A stretch of DNA of 64,000 bases from Flaccisagitta enflata (lineage: Eukaryota; Chaetognatha; Sagittoidea; Aphragmophora). The translations under genes and the position numbers were made by a program. Positions within the stretch are counted from its first letter, which is position 1; each line of letters starts with the position of its first letter. Location: NCBI GenBank assembly GCA_965153355.1, contig OZ231126.1:56854001-56918000 (forward strand), given 5' to 3'. Of the stretch, positions 1 through 12,740 are shown piece by piece. The notes beneath the pieces are model-generated. The model was not told where the DNA came from. It saw nothing but the letters and a program-made list of their open reading frames with translations, and searched no databases.

Positions 1-198
1 GAGAGAGAATCCCGAGGATGAAGAGGAAGAAAAGGGGACCAGGGGGAGGCTGCATTTAATAATATCTGGCAAGGCTGTTCAAAAAGCTGCTCTCAATGTC
101 TGCCCAACGATTCGCCATAAATCACTCTGGCCTGCTATACGGTGAAGTTGAAACTAGATTTTTTGGGGCCATCGCCGCGTTACGATATTTGCAAGTCA

Positions 199-201
<3 letters not shown>

Positions 202-289
<88 letters not shown>
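202..289. repeat. (TC)n microsatellite
   Basis: Uninterrupted TC dinucleotide run of about 88 bp. Open frames across it are only poly(Ser-Leu) or poly(Arg-Glu) and are not credible genes. The rest of 1-1100 shows nothing I recognise. Confidence 0.97.
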
Positions 290-292
<3 letters not shown>

Positions 293-1107
293 CGTTAGCT
301 CTTTATCTCTGTCATTTGCGTTGTCGACTCGGAGTTGGATTTCAAGTCGGATCAAATTCCCCCATTGAGGCAAAAAGTTTGTTTTCGTAAAAACAATTGG
401 CGGGGGGAGGGGTCGGAGGAAAGCAGGGGGAAACCGGAGGGTAGTGGTTGGAAATAAAATCGCTTGCTCGTGTAGAAAGAAGAAAATTTCGTTTTTTTTC
501 TGAACTGTTCTGACAATGATAAAGGGGCCATTTTTCAAATACCAATTCCTAATGACAGCGCCAACGATATATATATACAAACTTGGCGTCGAATATCGCC
601 AGAAATACGACTCAAAATATTATTAACAACAGACACTCAAATGTCAGGTGGTTCAAACCCGCAAAACGCAGTTACAACCAATAACTACCCCCCGCCCGCT
701 GGATGCACCTGTTTCAATATTTGAGTCATAAAATCATTTTCTTCTTTTACCACTGACAGCAGCGTCAAACGTGTGAGGAAGAGGGGGGGGGAGGAAATGT
801 TTAAAATCCACGCTGCCTTGGAAATGTCAGTCATCATCTCGGGCCATATTGATCGAGTGAAATTGACGAGCGACCAATGAGAACCAAAAATCTTATTAAC
901 GACCCTAGAATATGACGTTCCTGGTTGCCATAGAGAGGCGTATATAAATAACAGATGTCGAATGATGATAGTCGAGGGATGGCTTTTGATTTCGTGACCT
1001 CCAACGAGCCCCTCAAACTCGACATACCTAACCACCGAACAACACTCCTGAGAGGCAATCATACGGGCAGTTGTTAGCGACAGGACAGATAAGAAGGAAG
1101 AGAAGGA

Positions 1108-1349
1108 GAGAGGGACAAAGAGAGAAAGAGAGAAAGAGAGAGAGAAAGAGAGAAAGAGAGAAAGAGAGAAAGAGAGAAAGAGAGAAAGAGAGAAAGAGAG
1201 AGAAGATGTCCCGCCTGTCGTTGAACCGTTGACCCCGCGACCATCTCCCGCTACCCCAGCATCGGATCGTAAGTCGTAACTTCAATCCGATAAAGACTAA
1301 AGAGGAATTAATAACAACATTCCTATTTGCATTCTGCAAACGCGCTGGT

Positions 1350-1408
<59 letters not shown>

Positions 1409-1672
1409 AAACTGACAAAAATACACTATAACTACATGTATATTCCTTCCTTTTTGTCTTCCTTCCTCCTTCCTTCCCCTCCTCCCTTCCCCTTCTTTTT
1501 TTTTCTTTCTTTTTTTCTTTTTTTTTTCTTTTTTTTTTTCTTTCTTTTTTTCTCTTTTTTTTTCTCTTTTTTATCTCTTTTTCTCTTTTTTTTTTCTCTT
1601 TTTCTCTTTTTCTCTTTTTCTCTTTTTTTCTTTCTTTCTTTTTTTTTTCTTTCTTTTCTTCTTTTTTTCCAT
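1108..1672. repeat. Purine/pyrimidine tract cluster
   Basis: Three low-complexity blocks lie close together: an imperfect GAGA/GAAA run (1108-1204), a pure GA run (1352-1405), and a T/C-only tract of about 235 bp (1438-1672). The purine-rich strand switches between the second and third blocks. No gene is supported here. Confidence 0.9.
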
Positions 1673-1689
1673 TTCACAACGCAATTTTC

Positions 1690-1995
1690 AAAATTTTACA
1701 AAATATTCCACAATGTACCGAAAATACTCAAAAATACCCAAACATACCCAAAAGTGCCCTAAAGTAGTTTTAGTACCTATAGTAACTTATATACCCTTAA
1801 GTAACCTAAGTACATCGAGTAACTTAAATACCCCAAAGTACCCTGAAACACCGTAAAGTACCCTGGAGTACCCTAAAGTACCTTGAATTACCTTAAAAAG
1901 TCATAATCTTAAAATTGTGACGGGCCAACCGACCGACGGATGGACCTACCGACCGACAGACCAAGGTGTAGAGTCACGTCCACGCGACTAAAAAT
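1690..1995 (+). repeat. DR1 dispersed repeat with short-period array
   Basis: A degenerate array of roughly 11-nt units resembling AAAGTACCCT (about 1690-1905) runs into a CCGACCGACGGA tetranucleotide tract. It ends in the hairpin AGTCACGTCCACGCGACT followed by A-rich sequence. This is one orientation of the DR1 family, with the hairpin at the right. Confidence 0.6.
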
Positions 1996-2027
1996 GGACA
2001 AGAATACTAGGATCATTAACCGGTCTG

Positions 2028-2152
2028 TTTTTAGGTGCGACAAAGCACCTATACAACTGGCTGTGTCCGTTGGTTGGTTGGTTGGTCTGTTTGGTAATGC
2101 TTTCGTTCGACGATCCACACGTCGCACCTAATTGGCCTACTTGGCCTTGTTT
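2028..2152 (-). repeat. DR1 repeat, GGTGC-stem variant
   Basis: Starts with TTTTTAG and a hairpin with stem GGTGC/GCACC around a GACAAA loop, followed by CTGTGTCCGTTGG and GGTT/GGTC tetranucleotides. It ends in GGCCTACTTGGCCTTGTTTT. A near-identical copy lies at 27586-27712. Confidence 0.75.
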
Positions 2153-2544
2153 TGTGGGTAGAAAGGTTCTGAGGTGAAGTATTATGTATAAGATGTATGG
2201 CAATTGAACTACATACCAGAATTCATAAGCCGCCGCTTTTCTTTTCTTCAATTTTGTCATCTAAACAATAAGGTATGCTCAATTGTAAGGAAACTACATG
2301 TTTAATTGTTGAAGACTTACATTCATGCATTTTGTAGAACAAAAGAATGGCCCGGGACTAGGCTTAGACCGGGCCTATAGAGGCTTTTCATTGGAGAAAG
2401 AACGAGTAAATGTAAAAGGAGGATGTCGGATAACCAAAACGTGCCGCACGCACGGACACACCAACCGAAAAATCGAAGGGACTACTTACAGAAGTGCGAG
2501 ATCGCCCTTAAAAGGGTGGGGAAGAGTACGAATTTTACGATTGC

Positions 2545-2548
<4 letters not shown>

Positions 2549-2611
<63 letters not shown>
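2549..2611. repeat. (GA)n microsatellite
   Basis: Pure GA run of about 63 bp; no gene is supported around it. Confidence 0.95.
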
Positions 2612-2614
<3 letters not shown>

Positions 2615-2887
2615 ACGAAAATATTTCAGTTATCTTGGGTTCGTGTCCCTCCATCAACGATTATTCTCTTGGCCCAGACAGGGATTGTTTAGAAAGGCTG
2701 GGTCAGAGCCAGGCCACAATCCTCATTTATTGCATGCCAAACTGACCAAATAAGTCAAGTGGAAAGATTCTCGGGCAAAACTGGAGAATGATTAAGGCAA
2801 ATCCAAGGCAAAGCGGGTAGAGGACCAATGGATTAATTGAACCTTTGCATGGGATTTCTGATACAGGAAGCGAAAGGTGTTAAGACC

Positions 2888-2890
<3 letters not shown>

Positions 2891-2940
<50 letters not shown>
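2891..2940. repeat. (GA)n microsatellite
   Basis: Pure GA run of about 50 bp. Confidence 0.95.
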
Positions 2941-2944
<4 letters not shown>

Positions 2945-3369
2945 AAGGCCCCATGGGATTTGAAATCTGGCGTCTTTTGATTTGCTATGAGACGGAGGAG
3001 GCCGTTCAATCAAGCTAAGATCGCAAAGGCAATCATGAAGAAAACCAGTAACCCGGAGTAACAATCTCGTCGCGGACGGGTGGGCAAAGGCGTAGAACTA
3101 CCCTCCCCTCACTCCACATTGCATTTGCCAGGGTGCCTAGAAAAACCATAATCGAACTATTCCCTACAGAAATGTTTTCCTTTGCAAAAATTCTTTCAAT
3201 TGAGCCATTGCAGAACACGCAATTCAACCAGGAACCAGGAAGCATCGTTTGAGTGATGTCAGAGTTTGCATTGAATTATCATTGCTATCTACAGCTGTAT
3301 AGTTTCATTATGCAAATTTTGTCTTCCGTCATACATGTGAATGGAAACTACAGTCATACTAATTATGGT

Positions 3370-3640
3370 TCACGATTGATTTTTAGTTGCGGACACGCAA
3401 CACTATAAGAGGCTTTGTCCAACCACCAGTCCGTTGGTCCATTGGAGTCCGTCGGAGTTGATAAGTGGGAAAACGAGCGTTTTAGAAACTTTTTGTGTAT
3501 GTGTCTGTGTTGGAAGGGGGGTTGGATGGGGCGTAACGTGTGGATGAGGGTTGGCTGCCCCTGCCCATGCCCACCCGTCCGCAACGATATTGTGACCCCG
3601 TGTCACTTGTTCACTTTAACGTGACATTCCCGACTGATAT
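3370..3640 (-). repeat. DR1 dispersed repeat
   Basis: Begins TTTTTAG with hairpin stem TTGCG/CGCAA around GACA, then CACTATAAGAGGCTTTGTCC. A variable GTCC-type tract follows, then the conserved block CCCATGCCCACCCGTCCGC. A further fragment of that conserved block lies at 3065-3095. Confidence 0.75.
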
Positions 3641-3900
3641 TTAAATCAAACGTGACGAACCAACGGGCGGACCAAGCCTATTGAGTCGCGAGTGCGCGCT
3701 CAATAAGGTAATGAGGAGAGAAAGAGGAAAAAATCTCCCCGGTCTCGATTGCGCAGTTGTAAAAAGATTTGGTCCGTCCAGGCTCACCGAATCCAACCCA
3801 TCCCTCAATTCATCAACCAACAACTGTCAAACCAACATCTCCTCCGAGGTCTTTTGCCCGAAGAAACCGAAAATTAGAAAGACAGACGTAAGAATTATCA

Positions 3901-4023
3901 GGAGAGGGAGAGAGAGCTAGAGAGAGAGCTAGAGAGAGAGCTAGAGAGAGAGCTAGAGAGAGAGCTAGAGAGAGAGCTAGAGAGAGAGCTAGAGAGAGAG
4001 CTAGAGAGAGCTAGAGAGAGAGC

Positions 4024-4115
<92 letters not shown>
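3901..4115. repeat. GAGAGAGAGCTA minisatellite grading into (GA)n
   Basis: About ten copies of a 12-bp unit (AGCTAGAGAGAG) at 3907-4030, followed directly by pure GA to about 4114. The AGCT interruptions have a nearly constant period. Confidence 0.93.
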
Positions 4116-4119
<4 letters not shown>

Positions 4120-4946
4120 AAGACGAAGAAGAGATACATCAGCTTATTTCCAGATGTGATCAAAGGCAGAGAAAGACGGAGTTTTCAAACATTGAGCCAT
4201 CTGAAGCCAAACTCCGACTATTTGTCGCTGTCTGTAATAACAATCACCAAAAAGACGAGCAGTTTAAACATTTTACCAGAAACTGATCCTCCCGGCTGGA
4301 ATGTCAGCTTTTAACGTCAATTGCCCAGTAACAATATCCACCAATAACGATTTGGAGCTACACAATTAAATAATGGAACAGGCGGGCTCCTTGCACGATT
4401 ACGGACCGATCCCAATTGCGTAAAATCGAGCAAACTGGTTAAACCAGAAATGTATAAACACTCTCGACAATTGATGAGCTCTCAATTTACTTTGACATCG
4501 ATGGAAGGACGGGGCAGAAATTGCAGATACGATCGTAATTCATCCAGTTTAGTTTGCTTTATCCGTCTTTCTCTCTGTCTTTCCCTGTCTGAAAAATAAG
4601 TTAAAGCCACTCTTGAAAGATGCCAAATGGATATTCTCAAGAATTGAAGAATGCTAATTTGTGAATGATAGATTGTGGACGCTGAACTTTGGATTCGCCA
4701 GAGCGAAAGGATGAAGTTTAAATCTGTAAAACATTTGTGGCTCGCCTCTCTCGGCGACTGGCAAAGCGTCTTTCCTCCTTAACTCATTTCTCTTTTTCTC
4801 CCTCTCGACAATTTTTCAATTTGAACTTTTTTTTTATCGAAGGAGGAAAGAAGGGTTTCAAAAAGAGGTGGGGGTACTAAGCTGGGTCGACCACTTTTGA
4901 TCGAGGGTTAGAAGTATAACAGGCGGCATGGACCATTGGATGAGTT

Positions 4947-4947
<1 letters not shown>
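4116..4947. other. No feature recognised
   Basis: No long open frame on either strand, no inverted repeat and no member of the dispersed families was seen. Confidence 0.5.
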
Positions 4948-5003
<56 letters not shown>

Positions 5004-5013
5004 ACACACACAC
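4948..5013. repeat. (GA)n then (CA)n microsatellite
   Basis: GA run to 5002 followed immediately by a short CA run. Confidence 0.95.
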
Positions 5014-5275
5014 AGAGACATACAAAGAGAAACGAGGCCAAGTTATGGCCAATATGTGCGCCTCGCTGATTACTAATGAATGAATGAAGTTCATGGAACG
5101 TTCATAATGTATAAACGTTTTTAATGAATTTAAACGTTTTTAATGAAGGTCTTGAATGAATAAAACAGTGCATGAATGAGTGAACGACTCAATCAAAATA
5201 GGAGTGGAAAGGAAGGTATGGCTACAGGAATGAAAAAAGACGCCTTAATCAGTCGTCTAGCGCGGTTTCATGAAT

Positions 5276-5345
5276 TGCGTGACGGACCAACAGACAGACC
5301 GACCGACCGACAGACAAAAGGACAGACACGACCTTCAATAGATGA
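5276..5345 (+). repeat. DR1 fragment
   Basis: GACGGACCAACAGACAGACC-type tetranucleotide tract without a clear terminal hairpin; probably a truncated DR1 copy. From 5350 to 7400 I see no gene, only a short TTACTTA tandem near 6181-6210. Confidence 0.5.
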
Positions 5346-7440
5346 GCGAGGACACAGGACAAAGCTTTGGATATGATCGTCAGATATTGTTTTTCTTGAA
5401 ACGTTGGATCGCAGCTAGAAAATCAAAATGTTTGACAAATAATCTTGCAAAGAAAAACAAATTGCACCAAACGCATCACGCATATCGCTCGAGAATGTTC
5501 AAAGTGCATGAAGAGGAAGAAAAACCAGGCATCGAATGATTGAGCAGGCGTCCTTGCCATTGCTTTAGCACCACTTACAACAAATCTGTCATTTGAATGA
5601 GGTTCGAGTCAGAAATATATGATACTTTAGTGATACGAGGATATTCATTACAATTGGAGACTTAGGAGTTAGGACTGAATTTAGAATCATTAAGCAGCAG
5701 TCTGAGCCAGATCTACTGTCATGTCTGGGATTGTCTGAGCATCATGATAGTTTTATGGATTTTGCTCATGGTTACCACCCCTTTACATCCCGTTGAAATT
5801 TTCCAGGAAATGTTTTGGCCCTCAGCACAGTATTTCCTCAGTTTTATCGTCCGGGAAAGGGGGTCAGTGGCAGCCATGAAACTTGGCAAATCTTGTATTT
5901 TTCGTTCTCACGAACAAGAACAATTATGAACCAATCTAGATTTTCAAAATCAATTTTGACTATCTTCCTGAAGGAATATCCAGAGAAGAGTATTTTCTTC
6001 TATCAGTTTTTGCAAGGATTATGAATCTGCAGTCAGATACACAAAATTTTTATTTTGAAATTTTGACCTAATATCTCATTGACCTAATACTTCCGCTATA
6101 AAATAATTTCAAAAATATTTTTTCTGCTTTATTCCTACTCTTTGGTGTTTTATCTTCCAGATATCTTCTTTTTAGTAAAATTACTTATTACTTATTACTT
6201 ATTACTACTTATTCCGTGTTTCCAGTCTTGGGTGAACTTTACTGTTATTTAGTGTACTAGTTAGAAACCCTAACAATTTGGCACGCAATGCAACACACAG
6301 CAACTTTCACGCAGAAATAACACGTTTCCGTTGTCAGTGTTACCGTGAGAGAAGATACCTCAAGAAAGACCGTCAATCCACCTCTCATTCTGAAAATCTC
6401 CAATATTTGTTAAGAGCCAAAAAAAAATCCTTTCCCTTGATGTAGATGTCCCAAGAAAATTTGCTCGGAATCAAGGAGTGTCAGGTTGACGAGATTCGAA
6501 GCCTCCCATTCTATCTGGTTTCTTTCATTTTTTTTCTCTTTTACTTCTAAGAGGCTAAGAGCTTTGAGACCAAAGAATGCGAAGGCTATCCGGGACCAAG
6601 TTTGCTGAACGCAAAGTACTGAGTCAATACTATATATTATGGCAGAAAGGAGAGACAAGCCGTGCAAAATTCTTGCGGGGATTGAAAGTAGACGAGAGCG
6701 ATGAGGGGTTATTGTTACTCAAGATCACATCACGCAAAGAAAACTTTCTTTCTCGGACGAGATTAGGCATAAGAAACTCATTTGTGTAAAAGGCAGAGAA
6801 TAATTGAAATAAAATGGTTGCAGAGAGTCAAAGATACCACTAGCATCGGCAATGATTAAGCGACCGTGCATAATCGTGCTAATGGAATTGAATTTTATTT
6901 TTAGTGTATAAATAACGATTATTAGTCGTGTGCTATGCGATCCTGCAATTGCTAAGCCGGTTGTTGTTGTTGTTCTTACCAATCCAAGAAGAGGAAATTT
7001 CCCTTACTTTCTTACAGTATGCCAGTTAGTAGGTCGGTCGCACTGTCTCTCCATTGCTCACACTGTTTCTTGGCAAATAATGACAATAAGACAATACTGC
7101 TTTTGCGAGGCATTGGAGATAGCCTCAAATCATTTGAATCAGGCTTTACGACTTTTAGACTACATAATGAAAAACCTTCAACTGAAAAGGAAAACTTTGA
7201 TTCAAAAGAAAACTAAAATATTCTTGCTTTGATCTGTGTTAATTCGCCTTTATCACATCTATTGAAACAAACTTGAAGCAATTTCTGTAATTCAACTAGA
7301 TAAGCCAGTATCATTTGATAAAAGTTAGTTTTAAGATTTTAGCCTCTTTTAAAAATGATCATGAATTATTGCGGATGCCTAGACGCAACTGAGGTGTATC
7401 CGGCCTTGTTTAAATTTCAAAGAACTACTTGAAAGACGAG

Positions 7441-7897
<457 letters not shown>

Positions 7898-7904
7898 ATT
7901 GCTG

Positions 7905-8075
7905 AGTTCAAGCCTGAGACGGCCAATTTTGGGCCCAAAACGGCTGATTTCAGGAATCAAAAATGTGGATTTAAGGCTTGTGGGGCCTGGGGGGGGCGTC
8001 CGGACGGACGAAAGGACGTATGTACGGAATTCGTCCCTGTGTTCTACAAGACATCGGCGCTTTTAATGTCGAGAG
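7905..8075. repeat. DR2 dispersed repeat, partial copy
   Basis: Short GGCC-containing units (gcctgagacggcc, ttgggccc) are followed by GTCCGGACGGACG and then CCCTGTGTTCTACAAGACAT. That last block recurs in the DR2 cluster at 20-22 kb (GTCCTGTAGAACACAGGG on the other strand). Confidence 0.6.
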
Positions 8076-8215
8076 AGACCTTAAAAGGTCAAAATAGTTT
8101 GTTCAACCTAAATTGATTTCTATCATTGAATATCCAAAAATCTACCAGTAATGGCGACTGTAACCTATCGAAAAAAGCTTAAAAACAACAGTCCTCGACT
8201 GTAGTCTATTTGGTG

Positions 8216-8590
8216 TCCGACCCGGCTACTCTGTCTGACCCGGCTACTCAGTCTGACCCGGCTACTCAGTCTGACCCAGCTACTCAGTCTGACCCGGCTA
8301 CTCAGTCTGACCCGGCTACTCAGTCTGACCCGGCTACTCAGTCTGACCCGGCTACTCAGTCTGACCCGGCTACTCAGTCTGACCCGGCTACTCAGTCTGA
8401 CCCGGCTACTCAGTCTGACCCGGCTACTCAGTCTGACCCGGCTACTCAGTCTGACCCGGCTACTCAGTCAGACCCGGCTACTCAGTCAGACCCGGCTACT
8501 CAGTCAGACCCGGCTACTCAGTCAGACCCCGCTACTCAGTCTGACCCGGCTACTCAGTCAGACCTGGCTACTCAGTCTGACCCGGCTACC
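8216..8590 (+). repeat. 18-bp minisatellite, about 20 copies
   Basis: About 20 tandem copies of an 18-bp unit (GACCCGGCTACTCAGTCT). Because 18 is a multiple of three, one frame reads as an uninterrupted (SDPATQ)n repeat. A few units carry CAGTCA or CTG variants. There is no convincing start codon, no flanking coding sequence and no splice context, so I treat it as a minisatellite. Confidence 0.9.
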
Positions 8591-8610
8591 AATTGCATAC
8601 CTTAAAGTCC

Positions 8611-8790
8611 AAAAAAAAAAAAATTTTTTTCAAAAAAGAAAAAAAGAAAAAAATTTTCAAAAAAAAAAAAATTTTCAAAAAAAAATTTCAAAAAAAAAAA
8701 AAATTTCAAAAAAAAAAAAAAAATTTCAAAAAAAACTTTTTTAAAAAAAAAAAAAATTTTTTGAAAAAATTTTGTTCGAAAAAAAAATTA
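8611..8790. repeat. A-tract/T-tract low-complexity block
   Basis: Runs of 8-14 A alternate with short TTTT and TTTC segments. No coding content. Confidence 0.85.
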
Positions 8791-8824
8791 TTAGGTCCAA
8801 GAAATGTTACTAGATACATCATAA

Positions 8825-9156
8825 ATACCCTTATATTTTCTTAACCAATACTCGGAATTTACTGAAATCTTGCAGGGGAGCTTTAATTGATGCAATGAAC
8901 CTTCACAACAAGTTTGAACAACATTGGTGAACCTTTACTACCATTCCCATATGTAAATTGCACAAGTCAAGGAATTAATATTACTAGCAAAATACCCTTA
9001 TATCTTCTAAACCAATACTCAGAATTATCTGAAATCTTGCAGGGGAGCTTTAATTGATGCAATAAACCTTCACAACAAGTTTGAACAACATTGGTGAACC
9101 TTTACTACCCTTCCCCTATGTAAATTGTACAAGTCCAGGAATTAATATTACTACAA
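8825..9156. repeat. Two-copy tandem repeat, 166-bp period
   Basis: The segment beginning AATACCCTTATATTTTCTTA at 8825 is repeated at 8991 with few differences. Both copies contain CTTGCAGGGGAGCTTTAATT and end in AGGAATTAATATTACTA. Confidence 0.9.
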
Positions 9157-9337
9157 AAATAATAGGCAAAGGGTATTAAATATTTATGAATGTTGTTGAA
9201 AGTTGGTACACAGGTTAGTAATGCCCTAAAAATAACACTGACCAAGTTTCATCAACATCTGAGTTGTGGTTCTCAAGTTTTTAAGGGTTGACACAAACAA
9301 CAACAGACGACTTACTACACGATCAGTGCTATATTAT

Positions 9338-9369
9338 AGTCCTCGACGTAAACTGATCGTCGAGGACAA
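9338..9369. other. Perfect 9-bp-stem hairpin
   Basis: TCCTCGACG and CGTCGAGGA flank a 9-nt loop. A related AGTCCTCGAC string occurs near 8190. Function unknown; it may be the end of another repeat. Confidence 0.5.
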
Positions 9370-9443
9370 AAAGTCTGTTGAAGATGATCCTGCCTCTTTG
9401 TCTTTCTCATCTTTCAATAAAAATGAGTGCAAGAGACAGAGAG

Positions 9444-9500
9444 AGTGAGTGAGCGAGCGAATCAGTGAGTGAGTGAGTGAGTGAGTGAGTGAGTGAGTGA
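9444..9500. repeat. (GAGT)n microsatellite
   Basis: GAGT tetranucleotide repeats with a GAGCGAGCGAATCA interruption. Confidence 0.93.
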
Positions 9501-9879
9501 CAAACCGAAATGGTTGCTCCCGAAAAGAAACAAAGCCAAATATTTCCTGACAAGGTAGGCCTACCTCATTGGGCAAGAGCATTAATGCAGTCTTTGATTA
9601 CGACAACACTATTCTGACCATATTCAGGTTAATTTGACCGGGCGGGGAAGAAAATCAAAGAGGGAGGGAAGAAATCAAAAGCCGCTCCACTGTACCTTCT
9701 TTACTTAAGAGAATATCGTTAACGCTATATGATGATTGTCCAAATTCTATGCCTAGCCGTCAAGTACCTTAAAAGGCACACAAGACCCTCTTCCATATTT
9801 TTCCATAAGTACTGTTTGGTATCAATTTTTGTCGAAAAAAAGATAATGACTGAGAAAAACTGAAAATGACTTTAACTGG

Positions 9880-10087
9880 CCTAATATTACATGAAATAAC
9901 CTAATATGACATAACTGTCGTAAATAACCAAAAAGACCTAAATGATTAAAAATGACACAAAATGACTTGAAAGGACTTTTGATGACCTAAAATGACTTAA
10001 AACGACTCGAAAACGCAAAGTGTTACCATCCGATAGATCCTCTATGTCCGGGTCCGGGTCATAGAGTCGCGTGCACACGACTAAAAG
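9880..10087 (+). repeat. DR1 repeat with AAAATGACTT short-period array
   Basis: A degenerate array of roughly 10-11-nt units (AAAATGACTT-like) precedes a GTCCGGGTCC stretch and a terminal hairpin AGTCGCGTGCACACGACT followed by AAAA. It has the same order of parts as the copy at 1690-1995 but with a different internal unit. Confidence 0.55.
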
Positions 10088-10486
10088 ACGCACAGCGCTG
10101 CACAGCATCTACTTTTCAGGCATCACCGAATCTCACTCTAACGCCTAACGGATCCGGCCAGTCAGGAAATATAAGAAACATATTTTCTATTATTTTTTGT
10201 CGCATGCTAGGCAACGATTAGCCGTCGGTCGGTCAATCTGTGCTTGGGTCTGTCACAAAGTTGTTTTAACGGTAATATGTTTTAAAGGTTTTTTCAACCA
10301 TTCCGAGGTCATTAAACACATTTTTTCCTGCCTGTTCATCTATCTGTCCGTCTGTCTGCCCGAGTGAAAATTCTGACGCACGTTGTTCCAATGATCCTTT
10401 TTTTTTGTGCATCTTTAAACGCGCCATTGATAAGATGTGCCGTTTGAGCAAGGGTAATCAGCATGTGTCAGAAGAATGACCTAGTT

Positions 10487-11480
10487 CTCACCTGAGCCAA
10501 TGTTGTAAAATCCATCGACGATTGATAACGATCCCTTGGTGCGTGAGATGGTGTCGTATAGTTAGCCCTGCAAAATCGTAATTTCAGCGTTCATTCGTTG
10601 AGGACGAGGTCACAAGGAGATTAACAGAAGACTGGACATATGGCCGACAACAATCGTGTGCGGTTTGGCAATGGCAATGGCAGGGATGGAAATACTCTCA
10701 AAGAGTCAGTTGCAAATGACAAGTTAACAAGCCCGACCGGGCAACGATGCGTCCGGGCTGTGTCTCAGCGTGTATTGATCATGTGACATATGTATGGGAG
10801 AGACAGATGGACGAACAGACGGGTGAAAAGACTCTCAAAACATGTTGGTTGATCATTTGTTGTGTGTAGGATCTCACCATGGCCAAAAACAGCCGAGAAA
10901 CGCGGTTTTTGCACAGGCGCAACGGACGGACCGACGGACGGACGGACCGACGGACGGACAGACCCTCTTATAGAGATGCGTTCCTGACGGACGCATCTAA
11001 AAACGAAACAAGGTCATACACAGCTACCCAGTCGCGTGTGGATGGGCAGGGGCAGTGATAGAGGTCACTTGAGCATTCGAGCAGGAGCAGAGAGCTAAAA
11101 CAGCTGAAAACGCCGAAAAAAGGACCGACCGACCGACCGACATACCGGGGTGTAGATTCGCGTAGCACGCAACTAAAAAGTATGTGAAAACGGAGAATAG
11201 AAAGTTGGTACCAAAATGATGAGCGGTTACGGAGAGGCACATACCAGTAAATCCAGAAAGATAATTGAAGGGATTCATCGGCTGGAGAATGATCGATGGT
11301 TTGCGTCGGCAAGTGGTTCGGGAATGAGAAAGATTTGGCCACAGAACGCGAGAACGACGGCAAGATCTGGTTGGCCTCGCGATCGCAGAATATTGGAGAG
11401 GAGGAAAGGCCAACGAGGAAGCGACGGCGCAGTAGACGACGCACCGCAGCAGCGCATTCGCCGCAGCATCTCTAGTCATT
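10487..11480 (-). CDS. Candidate two-exon gene fragment, function unknown
   Basis: Weak candidate. Reading the minus strand, a GC-rich open segment from about 11444 ends at a good donor (ACTG|GTATGT, near 11248). A compact segment at about 10487-10567 has an acceptor (TTTTGCAG) and a donor (GCTCAG|GTGAGA). The phases agree (2 nt plus 1 nt), giving a join ending WIYWANYTTPSHAPRDRY. DR1 copies lie in the intervening DNA. I recognise no domain, and the start and downstream exons are not identified. Plus-strand frames overlap the same GC-rich block, so even the strand is uncertain. Confidence 0.22.
10915..11180 (+). repeat. Two DR1 repeats in tandem
   Basis: The first copy (10915-11001) has a GGACGGACCGAC tract ending in hairpin stem ATGCG/CGCAT then CTAAAAA. 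The second (11010-11180) starts AACAAGGTCATACACAGCTA, contains TGGATGGGCAGGGGC, and ends GGGGTGTAGA plus a hairpin and CTAAAAA. The ATGCG/CGCAT stem is a compensated variant of the usual TCGCG/CGCGA. Confidence 0.75.
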
Positions 11481-11499
11481 AGATGGTAAAGGAAGATTC

Positions 11500-12600
11500 A
11501 GATTTCAGAACATAGATTATAGAGAGGCAAATTTTAAGCGAAAGCCCCAGTTGTTGGACAAAATTGGGTAACACGCAAACATTTAGGTTGCCATTTTCTA
11601 GGTCTTCTTATTCGCCACCATCGGCACGACGAGTCATTCATTGCCTTTTTCCATTGACAACGGATCATCATGGGTAGGAGGAATGCTAACATATGTTCAA
11701 ATTTTCATCCATTCAAAAGACCATGAAAAAAGGAAAATCTGTGTTCTGGCTAAGACTCGTACAGTTATGCTAGTGGTAGAATAAGATTTATCATCGGAAG
11801 TCGGAAATGCAAAAAAAAAAAAAAAAATGATAATCGAGTGACAGACGGCAGTCGATGACAAATACAGTAGAAGTAATACACTGTAACCAACCCAATAGGC
11901 ACCCTCACATTTGGAACCGATTCTCCAGTTCAAATCTAACGCACTTATGTACCTGCCGAAGTGACACATTCTAACGAACACGCTTCTTACGAATGCTCGC
12001 CCATAAAGAATATTCTTAGTCCCGTCATTAATTCTTTAGTTAGACAAAATCACCTAAAACCAACTATGAAGCATTCCCAAATGAAGATGGTTTTTACTAG
12101 AGAGATTCATAAAATATTTGTTTTTGAAATACTAAGAAAGACGGAAAGAAAGAACGAAAGAAAGCAGGCAAGTAAAGAAAATAACAAATTTACTAGGTAA
12201 TGTGCTGGTGAATGTTTCTTTGGGGGGTATTAGTATCTTTTTTTATGTCTGCCTGTCTTTTATTGTTTGTTTGTTTGTTTTTGTTTGTTCGTTTGTGTGC
12301 GACGGTTTCAAAGGTGCGCGCGTGTGAGTACGTGTGAACATGGATATGTATGGATTTGTGTGTATGCTATGAGAACCAAGACATGTCAGACTTAGTATCA
12401 TGGGCAAAATCTAACTGTAACTAAAGCATAATCATTACCCAATAATGGCGGCTACCACCGTGTGCAAAACGTAAAAGGTATCGGTCCAGGTCCGGACTGA
12501 GATATTTCAAGCCCCTTTAAAATCTAAAAATCCCCCCCCCTACCACCATTATAATTTCATAACTTAAATTCTCATTTTGCCGCAATTTACAGTTCAAGTC
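11500..12600. other. No gene recognised
   Basis: A poly-A run near 11812, GTTT repeats near 12265-12290 and a poly-C run near 12531. No supported gene. Confidence 0.5.
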
Positions 12601-12601
12601 T

Positions 12602-12740
12602 TTAATCGCGGACACGCGACTCAACCTTGCCATGTCGGTAAGTCGGTTGGTACGTCGGTTACAAATATTTTTATAATTTTGAGCAGTTTTTTCATTACGG
12701 CCCCTGTCCGCGACTGTCTTGCCGTGTTTCCGGCCTTGTT
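12602..12740 (-). repeat. DR1 dispersed repeat, compact copy
   Basis: Hairpin stem TCGCG/CGCGA around GACA at the left and a GTCGGTAAGTCGG tract in the middle. At the right are GGCCCCTGTCCGCGACTG and TTTCCGGCCTTGTT, the standard distal end of the family. Confidence 0.75.
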
